Source of the DNA: Streptomyces griseosporeus
GTDB taxonomy: Bacteria; Actinomycetota; Actinomycetes; Streptomycetales; Streptomycetaceae
DNA: 64,000 nt
Direction of reading: 5' to 3'
Assembly (NCBI RefSeq): GCF_014656055.1
Contig: NZ_BNBR01000002.1
Location: 97,700 to 161,699, forward strand
The notes under the pieces were generated by a model. It saw nothing but the letters and a program-made list of their open reading frames with translations, was not told where the DNA came from and did not search any database. Numbering within the stretch: the stretch's first letter is position 1; the number at the start of each line of letters is the position of its first letter. Made by a program: the position numbers and the translations under genes. Shown piece after piece: positions 7,269-15,017 of the stretch.

Positions 7269-8042
7269 TCACCGCTCGGGTGCGTCCTCGGTGAGTTCCG
7301 GCTCCAGGCCCTCGGTCACGGGTGTGGGGCGCCGGCCGGTATCGGCACGCCAGGCCTCGAACGCCCAGGTGGTGAAGGCCACGACGGCCAGGCCCAGGAA
7401 CCAGCCGCCGAGCACGTCACTGAACCAGTGCACGCCGAGGGCGACCCTGGTGAAGCCGACACCGAGCACGGAGAACAGGGCGACGCACCAGCACAGGATC
7501 CGCAGGCGGCGCGGGATCAGCGGGAGCAGGACCAGCAGGAACACGGCGAAGGACGTCGTGGCCGTCATGGCGTGGCCGGACGGGAACGAGTAGCCGGGGG
7601 CGTGTGCCACCGGGTCCTCAAGGGCGGGTCTGGCCCGCTCCACCACCGTCTTGACCAGCACGCCGATCAGGCCGCCTGCCACCGCGGTCACCGCGGCCCA
7701 GGACGCCAGGCGCCACGCCCGCCGGTGGAGCAGCCAGGCGGTCAGGGCCGCGACGGCCGTGCGGAGGGTGACGGGATCCCAGACCCAGTCGGACAGCACG
7801 TGCAGGACGTCGGTCCACTGCGGGTGCTGGGCGGCGATCTCGTGCAGGCGGCGGGCGGCGCCGATGTCGGTGCGACGCAAGGGCCTCCACTGTCCCTCGA
7901 CCAGGACCAGAAGGAGCCCGAAAGGTACCGCCGCCACGGCGGCGACGCCTGCGGCGGCGAGCAGGCGTGCGCCGAACCTGCGGTCGGCCTGCCGTCGGCG
8001 TTCGGCGGCAAGGCGTCGCAGGGCGGCACCTGGCATGACCAT
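7269..8042 (-). CDS. PAP2-family phosphatase, membrane protein
   Basis: A 257-residue integral membrane protein with all three signature motifs of the PAP2 phosphatase superfamily: KTVVERARP (131-139), PSGH (154-157) and R199-x5-H205-x3-D209. Such enzymes dephosphorylate phosphatidic acid, undecaprenyl pyrophosphate or similar lipids through a phosphohistidine. About five or six hydrophobic spans are visible. The start codon follows directly on the TGA of the YihY-family gene, so the two are almost certainly translated as a pair; an ATG two codons in would be a slightly shorter alternative. The pairing suggests a shared role in envelope lipid handling. Confidence 0.92.
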   Translation of the reverse strand: MVMPGAALRRLAAERRRQADRRFGARLLAAAGVAAVAAVPFGLLLVLVEGQWRPLRRTDIGAARRLHEIAAQHPQWTDVLHVLSDWVWDPVTLRTAVAALTAWLLHRRAWRLASWAAVTAVAGGLIGVLVKTVVERARPALEDPVAHAPGYSFPSGHAMTATTSFAVFLLVLLPLIPRRLRILCWCVALFSVLGVGFTRVALGVHWFSDVLGGWFLGLAVVAFTTWAFEAWRADTGRRPTPVTEGLEPELTEDAPER

Positions 8043-8996
8043 TCAGACTCCGGGATCGGCTTGGACGGGACCGGGACGGCGGCCGCGCGCCGCTTCCAGC
8101 TGGGCGGCGAACGACAGCCCGAGGAACAGGGCGATGGAGGTCAGGTAGGCCCACAGCAGCAGGGACATGAAAGTGCTCAACGGGCCGTAGACGGTGTCGA
8201 ACGAGCCGCTGAGGTCGAGGTAGAGGCTCAGCAGCCAGGTCAGTGTCGTCCACAGCACCAGGTAGACGGCCGCGCCGAAGGCGAGCCAGGTGTAGCCGGG
8301 CTGTTTGCGGCGCGGTGAGCGGCGGAAGACGGCGCTGGTGGAGACGAGGGCGAGGAGCAGTCCCAGTGGCCAGCGCAGGATGTCCCACGCCTTGAGGACG
8401 CTGCCGTTGAGGTGGTAGACGGCGACGGCCGCCGAGGCGAGGTGGTTTCCGGCGACGAGGAGGACGGACCCCAGGCCGAGCGGGAGACCAGCGGTGAGGG
8501 ACATCACCAGGCCGCGCAGGTACTTGCGGCGGAAGGGCCGGTCGCGCTCGTTGCCGTAGATCCGGTTGGCGCCGCGTTCGATCTGGCACATGGCCGTGGT
8601 GACGTTCACCAGCGAGAAGACGGCGCCGAACCAGAGGGCGACCTCGGTACCGTCGCCGCCTGTGCGCCGGCTGCGGGCGAGCGCGTCGTCGACGACGTCG
8701 GAGCTGGGGCCCTGGGCGATCTGGTGGATCGTCAGTTCGGCCAGCCTGCCGATGCTCTCGGTGTGCAGGGAGGTGGACAGTCCGACGAAGACGATCGCCA
8801 GGGGTACGACGGCGAGAACCGTCTGCAGGGCGAGTGCGCGGGAGTGGCTGAATCCGTCGGCGTACCGGAAGCGGATGAAGGCGTCACGCAGCAGCGGCCA
8901 GCCGCCGTAGCGCCGTAGCGCGGCCCAGGCCTCGTCGCCGGACAGTTCCTCTCCGCTCATGTCCCGCGTCTCGGGGACCTTGGTCGCGGTACCCAT
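8043..8996 (-). CDS. YihY/BrkB-family inner membrane protein
   Basis: A 317-residue protein of the YihY/virulence factor BrkB family. Six hydrophobic spans follow a cytoplasmic N-terminus, with the family-typical start (DAFIRFRYADGFSHSRALALQTVLAVVP) and the later segments GANRIYG and FRRKYLRGL. The family was once annotated as ribonuclease BN, which is no longer accepted. The C-terminal SFAAQLEAARG stretch is also typical. It is the first gene of a two-gene unit with the PAP2 phosphatase. Its transport or structural role in the membrane is not established. Confidence 0.92.
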   Translation of the reverse strand: MGTATKVPETRDMSGEELSGDEAWAALRRYGGWPLLRDAFIRFRYADGFSHSRALALQTVLAVVPLAIVFVGLSTSLHTESIGRLAELTIHQIAQGPSSDVVDDALARSRRTGGDGTEVALWFGAVFSLVNVTTAMCQIERGANRIYGNERDRPFRRKYLRGLVMSLTAGLPLGLGSVLLVAGNHLASAAVAVYHLNGSVLKAWDILRWPLGLLLALVSTSAVFRRSPRRKQPGYTWLAFGAAVYLVLWTTLTWLLSLYLDLSGSFDTVYGPLSTFMSLLLWAYLTSIALFLGLSFAAQLEAARGRRPGPVQADPGV

Positions 8997-9378
8997 TCAC
9001 TTCCCCTTTTCGGCGGCTCTTTGGCAGCTGTGCGGCAGCAGCATGGTCAGGGCGCCCGCGGTGCTGCGGCCAGCAGGGCCGGCACCCCTCCGAGGCGCAC
9101 GGCCGTAGTCCCCGATCAATCAGTCCCTCGCGGCGGTGGCCGGCCGCAGGCGGTCCTCCTCCGGCTCAACGCCGTATGCCCGTTCAGCCGCAGAACAGGC
9201 AGGTCGTCCCCAGCGATGGACGCGGCGAAGTCCTCCCCCGCCGGCACACCAACGTCCCGATGCGTGCGCAGCCTCTCCGCGCGGGAACCTCGAACAGGCG
9301 GCGCACGCGGCGGCCCTGCTCACCTCGCCGACGGCCGAGGAAGACCGGTTGTTCATGCACAACGATGGTGAGCGCCGG
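8997..9378. other. Intergenic stretch without a recognised gene
   Basis: About 380 bases upstream of the YihY gene and downstream of the nucleotidyltransferase-like gene, both on the minus strand. Open frames here have poor codon bias and no ribosome sites. It presumably holds the promoter of the YihY-PAP2 pair, but I see no clear hexamers. Confidence 0.4.
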
Positions 9379-9963
9379 TCATACCGAGTCAGTGCCAATC
9401 CGCGCGAGTTCGTCCGCGCGACGCAGGTCCTTCGGGCGGCCGAGGGCTCGCCGCATGCGGATCAGATCGTCGAGTGCGGCATAGCGGATGGTGAATCCGG
9501 CGGGGTCACGGGTGGTTTCCGCCGTGGTCAGGCAGGAGGTGACATCCAGCGCGCCCCAGCGCAGCTTGGGAGTGCACAGGTCTCCGCTGGCACCGGTGAC
9601 CTGGTAGGCCACTTGTGAGCGCTCCAGATCGGGAAGTTCGGTGCAGCCGCACATGGCCAAGGCGTCGCGCAGGGCCTGTGCCTCGTGAGGGGAGCCGTCC
9701 CAGAGCAGGTCGAGGTCTCCTGTCAGTTCCGTGGAGCCGTGCATGATGCCGGCGACCTGGCCGATGACGACCGCGCGCGAGCCGGCGTCGTGGATTGCCC
9801 GGAGGAAGGGGAAGGGATCGAAGCCGAGAGCCCCGTCGGTGGCGAAGGTGCCCAGGAGGTCGTCGGCTTCCTCTGGGCGGCGCCCGATGGGGATACGTTC
9901 GCGCGTTGCGTCTTCGGTCCGGGCGATGGCCTGCCGTAGGCGCAGGGCAGCTGTCTGGCTCAT
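9379..9963 (-). CDS. Nucleotidyltransferase-like protein
   Basis: A 194-residue protein. The central segment VVIGQVAGIMHGSTELTGDLDLL fits the nucleotidyltransferase superfamily pattern, in which a GS-type loop is followed by DxD metal ligands (here D-L-D). The remaining part (LRWGALDVTSCL, then IRYAALDDLIRMRRALGRPKDLRRADEL) matches the C-terminal helix of AbiEii- or MNT-like proteins that tests for sidedness of a substrate. It is not fused to, or flanked by, an obvious antitoxin. The ATG at 9963 has GGATGGG just upstream; a GTG at 9978 is also possible. Role unknown, possibly RNA or protein nucleotidylation. Confidence 0.75.
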   Translation of the reverse strand: MSQTAALRLRQAIARTEDATRERIPIGRRPEEADDLLGTFATDGALGFDPFPFLRAIHDAGSRAVVIGQVAGIMHGSTELTGDLDLLWDGSPHEAQALRDALAMCGCTELPDLERSQVAYQVTGASGDLCTPKLRWGALDVTSCLTTAETTRDPAGFTIRYAALDDLIRMRRALGRPKDLRRADELARIGTDSV

Positions 9964-10055
9964 GTGCCCATCCAACACGGCCGAACCCTGCGGTGATCAG
10001 AAATGGTGGAGTCTGGCCGAGCCCTCAGCCCGTTTGAAGCCCGTTTGCAGTCCAG

Positions 10056-10250
10056 GTGCTCGTGACGTACGCCCTCGACTTGGGCGCGGAGGGCGGCTGG
10101 CACGGCCAGGCGTCCATCGTGCTGGGCTGGTTCCTCACCAGTACCGGCATGGACCCGGACGACGCCGCGCGAGCGGTGGAGCGGGCGATCGGCGGCCGGT
10201 TGTCACGAGGACGCGCAGGCGCCATCTCCCCGGTGGGGCGCGAACCCTGA
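10056..10250 (+). CDS. Small ORF, possibly the C-terminal remnant of a longer gene
   Basis: Sixty-four codons with strong G/C third-position bias, so the stretch was or is coding. The peptide has a tryptophan-containing start (GGWHGQASIVLGWFLTSTG) and a helix DPDDAARAVERAIGGRL. No ribosome site precedes the GTG codons at 10056 or 10062, and the frame is blocked by TGA about 20 bases upstream. It could be a decayed gene end or a genuine short protein. I recognise no family. It ends six bases before the stop of the convergent SDR gene. Confidence 0.4.
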   Translation: MLVTYALDLGAEGGWHGQASIVLGWFLTSTGMDPDDAARAVERAIGGRLSRGRAGAISPVGREP

Positions 10251-10255
10251 GCGTG

Positions 10256-10999
10256 TCACCACGGCACCTCTCCCTCGTCGTCGAAGAAGCGGCCCGTCGG
10301 CCCGTCGGCCGATACGGTGGCCAGCCGGATCGCGATGGCTGCGCCCTGCCGGGGGGTGCGCACTCCGCGGAAGCCGTTGAGGTCGGTCGCCGTGTAGCCG
10401 GGGCAGACGGCGTTGATCAGGATGTTGGTGTCGGCCAGTTCCCTGGCGTACTGCACGGTGACGGCGTTGAGGAACGTCTTCGACGGAGCGTAGGCGACGG
10501 CGATGGGGCCGGTCTCGGCGCCCGGCGTGGATTGGCGTGTGAGGGAGCCGACGCTGCTGGAGACGTTCACGATCCTGGGCGCAGGCGAGCGGCGCAGCAG
10601 CGGGAGCAGGGCGTTGGTGACGCGGATGACGCCGATCACGTTGGTCTCCACTGCCGCGCGTACCCGGTTCACGTCGACCGTGGTGGGCTCCTGCGGCCCG
10701 CCGCCGGTGATCCCCGCGTTGTTGACGAGCGCGTCGAGCCGCCCGGCCCGCTCCTCGATCAGCCGGGCCGCCGCTGTCACGCTGGCGTCGTCGGTCACAT
10801 CCAGCGGCACGCCGAACGCGTCGGCTCCGGCCGCGCGCAGCTTGTCCACGGCGGCCTCGCGCCGCTCCTCGTTCCGCGCGCCGATGCCGACGGACCAGCC
10901 GAGGGCTCCGAGCCCGGCGGCGATCTCGTACCCGATGCCCTTGTTGGCCCCGGTCACCAGCGCGACCTTGGGGTGGTTCACGGTGTTCGTCTCACTCAT
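10256..10999 (-). CDS. Short-chain dehydrogenase/reductase (LysR-linked)
   Basis: A 247-residue classical SDR with TGANKGIG (16-23), NNAG (93-96), S147/S148, Y170 and K174. The TG-x-NKGIG form and the sequence after the catalytic tyrosine place it among the carbonyl-reductase-like SDRs that use NADPH. It is divergent from a LysR gene 104 bp away, with a palindrome in between, so it is probably the LysR target. The ATG at 10999 has AGAAGGA eight bases upstream. Substrate unknown; quinone or aldehyde reduction is common in the family. Confidence 0.9.
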   Translation of the reverse strand: MSETNTVNHPKVALVTGANKGIGYEIAAGLGALGWSVGIGARNEERREAAVDKLRAAGADAFGVPLDVTDDASVTAAARLIEERAGRLDALVNNAGITGGGPQEPTTVDVNRVRAAVETNVIGVIRVTNALLPLLRRSPAPRIVNVSSSVGSLTRQSTPGAETGPIAVAYAPSKTFLNAVTVQYARELADTNILINAVCPGYTATDLNGFRGVRTPRQGAAIAIRLATVSADGPTGRFFDDEGEVPW

Positions 11000-11055
11000 G
11001 GCATCGATCCTTCTCCCCCGCCGGGCGAGGCGTCCAAGACCGACTGGGTGGACGG

Positions 11056-11074
11056 CGATACCGCCCGGGTATCG
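11056..11074. promoter_or_regulatory. LysR-type operator in the divergent promoter
   Basis: CGATACC-GCCCG-GGTATCG is a 7-bp-arm inverted repeat containing the T-N11-A spacing that LysR-family proteins recognise. It lies 30 bases upstream of the LysR GTG and about 57 bases upstream of the SDR start, so one dimer of dimers here could control both promoters. Confidence 0.7.
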
Positions 11075-11103
11075 GTGCTGGTCGCGCCAGTTAGGCTGGC
11101 GGG

Positions 11104-11952
11104 GTGGAGACACGTGAGCTGCGGTACTTCGTCGCGGTCGCCGAAGAGCTGCACTTCGGTCGGGCCGCACAGCGGCTCGGGATCGCCCAGCCACCGCTGT
11201 CGCGGGCCGTCGCCGGACTCGAACGGCGCCTGGGCACCCTCCTGCTGGAGCGAAGCAGCCGGGGTGTCACCCTCACCGGGGCAGGGGCGGTGCTGCTGCG
11301 GGAAGCGCGGGCTGCGCTGGACGCCGTCGAGGCCGCCGAACGGCGCACCCGCCGGGCCGCCCTCGCGGCGACCGGCCACCCGACCGTGGTCCTCGCCGCG
11401 AAAGCGGGCGCCTCCGGTGAACTGCTGGCCAAACTCCTCGACGCCTATGCCGCCGAGCCCGGCGCCGTCGCCGTGGACGTCGTGTTGTGCGGGCCGGGCG
11501 AGCAGGCACGGTTGCTGCACGACGGCCGGGCCGACGTAGCGCTGCTGCACCGGCCGTTCGACGACACGGCCGGCTTCGACACCGAAGACCTGCACACCGA
11601 GGGTCAGGTCGCGATCCTCCCGGCGGCCCACCCGCTCAGCGCCCGCCCCCACCTGCGGCTGGCCGAGGTCACCGACCTACCCGACCTGCCCCTGCCCCGC
11701 TGGCCCCACCCCGACGGCACCTTCCCGGACGGCCCCGGACCGCAGGTACGCGACCACACCCAACTCACCCAGCTCATCGCCCTCGGCCGCGCCTGCGCGG
11801 TCGTGCCGGAGTCAGGCAGCACCGGACTGCGCGAGGGCCTGACCGCCGTACCGGTCCCCGACGCCCCCCACGTCACCACCGTCATCGCCTGGCCCCCACA
11901 CAGCCACTCGACAGCGGTCGCGGCACTGGTCCGCGCCGCCACCGACCTGTGA
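11104..11952 (+). CDS. LysR-family transcriptional regulator
   Basis: A 282-residue LysR regulator. The N-terminal winged helix-turn-helix (residues 1-60, RELRYFVAVAEELHFGRAAQRLGIAQPPLSRAV) is standard. The effector domain, residues about 90-280, is the usual periplasmic-binding-protein fold. The GTG start at 11104 gives a normal N-terminus. It is divergent from an SDR gene and a palindromic operator lies between them, so it most likely activates the SDR in response to a small molecule and represses itself. The effector is not predictable. Confidence 0.93.
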   Translation: METRELRYFVAVAEELHFGRAAQRLGIAQPPLSRAVAGLERRLGTLLLERSSRGVTLTGAGAVLLREARAALDAVEAAERRTRRAALAATGHPTVVLAAKAGASGELLAKLLDAYAAEPGAVAVDVVLCGPGEQARLLHDGRADVALLHRPFDDTAGFDTEDLHTEGQVAILPAAHPLSARPHLRLAEVTDLPDLPLPRWPHPDGTFPDGPGPQVRDHTQLTQLIALGRACAVVPESGSTGLREGLTAVPVPDAPHVTTVIAWPPHSHSTAVAALVRAATDL

Positions 11953-12053
11953 CCGACGGCGGAGACCACTGGGGAAACCTGCCGCGCACGCCGTGCCATC
12001 GACCGGGACCGCGATCGTACGCAAGTAGCCATACGCCCCGCGGCGAAAGCTGC

Positions 12054-13322
12054 TTAGCCCTGGGGATGAGAAACCCGCTCCGGCTCTGAACTCCCCTTCA
12101 CCGAGCGGGAGCCTGCGCGCCGCACCGCAGATCGGCACAGAGGCGCGACCGGCAGGGAGCAGGTGAGGAGGATCAGTGCGAGGATGCCCCAACCCGCCCC
12201 TCCGGCGCCGCTGATCAGCGTGACGACCAGCGCGGGTCCGATGGCCACCACGGCGCCTTCCGTGGTGGCCGCGACGGCTTGGTACTGGCCTTGGGCGCCG
12301 TGTGCCATGAGCTTGATGGACAGTCCCCAACGGGCTGCCACGTAGTACAGCTCCCCCAGGACGTGCAGGGCCAGTCCGGCGAGGACGACGACGGCGGCCA
12401 CGGCCGGGCCGGCGGGCCAGGCGGCTGCGGCGAAGACCAGGCAGCATGCGGCGAGCGCGACACTGGCGCGCCATGAGGAGCGTACGGCTCCGGCCAGACG
12501 TTGCCCGGTTCGGGTGACGCGCACCTGGAAGAGCGCGATCAGGAGGGAGCTGGCCAGTACCGACAGGGGGGCGATCCATACCGGTGCCGTGGTGTCCTCC
12601 TTCAGCCACAGGGGCAGGCCGCTCGACAGGAGCGCCCAGCACAGGGCCAGCAGTGCGGTACTGCTCATGATCGCCGTGAAGGGGATGTTGCGGAGTGCCT
12701 CTGTGCTGAGGTGCCGCCGCGCGGCGGGCGCCGGCGGGACGTGCGGGAGGCGGGCCAGCAGCGCGGCCGAGACGACGAAGGTGAGGCTGTTGACCACTAC
12801 GGCGCCGTGGTAGGGGGCAGCCGACTGGCGGGAGAGCACCCAGGCGGCGGCGCCCGCGCCGGCGGCGTAGAGGATGTGCTGGACGACGCGGGCCCGGGCG
12901 AGGACGGGCAAACAGTCCCGTTCTGGCACCAGCAGGTGGACGAGCGCCACCTTGCTGCCCTTGGCGGCCGTCTCCATCGAGGTGAACAGGGCGGCAGCGA
13001 CCAGGAGCGGCCAGAAGGTGTGCGTGGCCAGGAAGGTGAGCGAGAAGGCGGCGCGCAGGACAGTGACGGCCACGAGGGTCTCGCGTGCGCCGAGACGGTC
13101 CGTCAGCGTGCCGACGGGCAGGGCGGCCAGGAGGCCGAGCCCCCCTCCGAGCCCCATCGCGAGACCCATCGTCGCGGCGGGGACGCCCTGAACGGCGGTC
13201 AGGTAGACCGCCCACATGCTGAACCAGAGTCCGTCTCCCACGGCGGTCGTGCCTTCGCTGAGCAGCAGCCGGCGGACGACTAAGCGATCTTTCGACTCTT
13301 TTTCGGCCCTAGTGTGGCTCAA
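12054..13322 (-). CDS. MFS transporter, likely exporter for the adjacent pathway
   Basis: A 422-residue protein with about 12 hydrophobic spans and an MFS-type loop 2-3 motif (GTLTDRLGARETL). Substrate not known; drug or metabolite efflux is the usual role of this group. The start is a TTG at 13322 with GGGAAGG six bases upstream. Codon 14 is TTA (13281-13283), a rare codon in Streptomyces that needs the bldA tRNA. The same rare codon appears in three genes of the operon that starts 490 bp away on the opposite strand. I therefore infer that the transporter belongs to that pathway and exports or gives self-protection against its product. Confidence 0.88.
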   Translation of the reverse strand: MSHTRAEKESKDRLVVRRLLLSEGTTAVGDGLWFSMWAVYLTAVQGVPAATMGLAMGLGGGLGLLAALPVGTLTDRLGARETLVAVTVLRAAFSLTFLATHTFWPLLVAAALFTSMETAAKGSKVALVHLLVPERDCLPVLARARVVQHILYAAGAGAAAWVLSRQSAAPYHGAVVVNSLTFVVSAALLARLPHVPPAPAARRHLSTEALRNIPFTAIMSSTALLALCWALLSSGLPLWLKEDTTAPVWIAPLSVLASSLLIALFQVRVTRTGQRLAGAVRSSWRASVALAACCLVFAAAAWPAGPAVAAVVVLAGLALHVLGELYYVAARWGLSIKLMAHGAQGQYQAVAATTEGAVVAIGPALVVTLISGAGGAGWGILALILLTCSLPVAPLCRSAVRRAGSRSVKGSSEPERVSHPQG

Positions 13323-13812
13323 TTCTCGCCTTCCCTTACCGTCGCGGCGCTCTGGGGACCCGCGGCCGCTTCGAAACTCACTTCAGGACACCGTCCGGAG
13401 GAGCGCCATTTCAGCCATCCTCTGCCTTGAAACCACGCCCTCCGGCGTGACTCTGCGGATTCGGACACAGGTGGTCAGTCGTGGGTACCCGACGCCCCTT
13501 CGAGCAAACAGAATTACTTTAAGCAGACATCAACGCCCGTCTGGAAAACTCCATGAGCAGCGGTTACTACACGCTGTGACTCGACTGCCGGCGGTGCATG
13601 CATACGGAACGTTAAATACTTGCGGCGCTTGACACGCGTCCGCCCGCTCCGGATATCGTGACGACGCGTCACCGGTTATTTCAACTGGGCCCCCGGTCTT
13701 TGAGGCCCCCCCGCTTCGCCATGCATTCCACGATGCCCGTGCTCAATTCACCGCCACCTGCTCTGAAACGCATGGGCGCATACTTCCGCCTGCTTTCGTC
13801 GGAGGAAAAGAA
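13323..13812. other. Divergent promoter region of the amino-acid-derived gene cluster
   Basis: A 490-base non-coding region, AT-richer than its surroundings from about 13500 to 13720. It separates the MFS exporter from the biosynthetic operon and must contain both promoters. Apart from the hexamers listed separately I see no clear regulator-binding palindrome and no regulatory gene. A possible 5' leader of about 150 bases precedes the first gene. Confidence 0.5.
13629..13657 (+). promoter_or_regulatory. Predicted promoter of the biosynthetic operon
   Basis: TTGACA (13629-13634) is followed by 17 bases and GATATC (13652-13657), a fair match to the main vegetative sigma-factor consensus. Transcription would start near 13665 and leave an untranslated leader of about 148 bases before the dioxygenase gene. 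Confidence 0.5.
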
Positions 13813-14553
13813 ATGGCGCACTCACCTCTCAGCATTCTCTCCCAGGTCGATTTCAACGGCGATCCGTTGACCGACGAGCTGCTGATGAAGACGTTCCACC
13901 AGCTCATGGACGAGCACGGCTACGTCCTGATGTGCAACGTGCCGGAGGAATTCGACCCGGTCAGGTTCTGCCGGAACCTGGGCCGCTTCGTGCCCAACTA
14001 CACCGGCGCGGTTGTCGGTGACGTACGTCCTGAGCCCGGTATGGACGACGTCTACCACGCGGGCAACACCCGCCCGCTGACCCCGCACTCCGAGGGATAC
14101 GACTTCGCCGTCGTCCCCCCGCGCTACATCGCGCTGTGGTGCGTCACACCGGCCGGCGGGCCGGGCGGCGAGACCACGCTCGCCGACACCAGGCCCTGGG
14201 TCGAGTCCTTCACGGCGGAGGAACGCGAGTGGTTCCTCACGCACGAGTACGACTGGAAGACCACCGAAGGCGTGCAGCGCCTGGGGCTCGACCTGAAGAC
14301 CCGCCACCCCGTCCTCGAAGAGACCGACCAGGGCACGATCGTCCGCTTCAGCTGCAACAACCTGATACGGGACGACGGCGATCCGGCCGCCGAGCTGCAG
14401 CAGCGCTGGCACGCGGCGTTCGACCGCGAGCACGTGTCCATCGACTACTCCGAGAAGGACATGCTCGTGTGGGACAACTGGCGGCTGCTGCACGCCCGTA
14501 ACGCCTTCAGCGACCGCAACCGGCACCTGCGCCGCATCCAGATCGCCGCCTGA
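13813..14553 (+). CDS. TauD/TfdA-family Fe(II)/2-oxoglutarate dioxygenase, clavaminate-synthase type
   Basis: A 246-residue dioxygenase. The iron ligands are H92 and E94 (the HSE motif) and H227 (LLHARN), with R240/R241 in the position that holds 2-oxoglutarate. Most TauD enzymes use HxD; the HxE variant is a hallmark of clavaminate synthase and amino-acid hydroxylases related to it. These enzymes hydroxylate, desaturate or cyclise amino-acid substrates. GGAGG lies seven bases before the ATG. It is the first gene of an operon with panD, a PLP-like enzyme, an acyltransferase, a dehydrogenase, an aminotransferase and an asparagine synthetase, so its substrate is probably a free or tailored amino acid. 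Confidence 0.9.
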   Translation: MAHSPLSILSQVDFNGDPLTDELLMKTFHQLMDEHGYVLMCNVPEEFDPVRFCRNLGRFVPNYTGAVVGDVRPEPGMDDVYHAGNTRPLTPHSEGYDFAVVPPRYIALWCVTPAGGPGGETTLADTRPWVESFTAEEREWFLTHEYDWKTTEGVQRLGLDLKTRHPVLEETDQGTIVRFSCNNLIRDDGDPAAELQQRWHAAFDREHVSIDYSEKDMLVWDNWRLLHARNAFSDRNRHLRRIQIAA

Positions 14554-14579
14554 CCCCCGGACAGTGAGGAAGCACCCGC

Positions 14580-15017
14580 ATGTACCGCACCATGCTGCAC
14601 AGCAAGATCCACAGGGCCACCGTGACCCAGGCCGACCTGCACTACGTCGGCTCCCTGACCCTGGACCGCGACCTGATGGACGCCGCTGACCTGCTGCCGG
14701 GCGAGAAAGTCGACATCGTCGACATCAACAACGGCAACCGGCTGAGCACCTACGTCATCGAGGGCGAGCGCGGCAGCGGCGTCGTCGGCATCAACGGCGC
14801 GGCGGCCCGGCTGATCTCGCCCGGCGACCTGGTGATCGTCATCGCCTACCAGAGCGTTTCCGCGGCCGAGGCGAGGGACTTACAGCCGAACATCGTCTTC
14901 GTCGACCAGCACAACCGCCCCCTGGACATCGGCGGCGACCCGGCCCACGTACCCGCCGACCCCGCCGCCGCCTCATTGATGCGCGGCGACACGCTCGCCC
15001 ATGGAGCGGTGCGATGA
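14580..15017 (+). CDS. panD: Aspartate 1-decarboxylase (PanD), pathway-specific copy
   Basis: A 145-residue pyruvoyl enzyme that converts L-aspartate to beta-alanine. The self-cleavage site G24-S25 (YVGSLTLD), the catalytic K9 and the substrate-binding R54 and Y58 are all in place, so it should process and be active. The C-terminus extends about 20 residues past the normal end near 120-130. Normally panD sits with panBC for pantothenate; here it lies 26 bases after a dioxygenase and its last four bases overlap the next start (ATGA). It presumably supplies beta-alanine to the pathway. Codon 101 is TTA (14880-14882), so translation should depend on bldA. Confidence 0.93.
   Translation: MYRTMLHSKIHRATVTQADLHYVGSLTLDRDLMDAADLLPGEKVDIVDINNGNRLSTYVIEGERGSGVVGINGAAARLISPGDLVIVIAYQSVSAAEARDLQPNIVFVDQHNRPLDIGGDPAHVPADPAAASLMRGDTLAHGAVR

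Noticed and set aside
13721..13812. Leader peptide in front of the biosynthetic operon
   Set aside because: A short frame starting MHSTMPV exists but runs into the dioxygenase gene and has no ribosome site.
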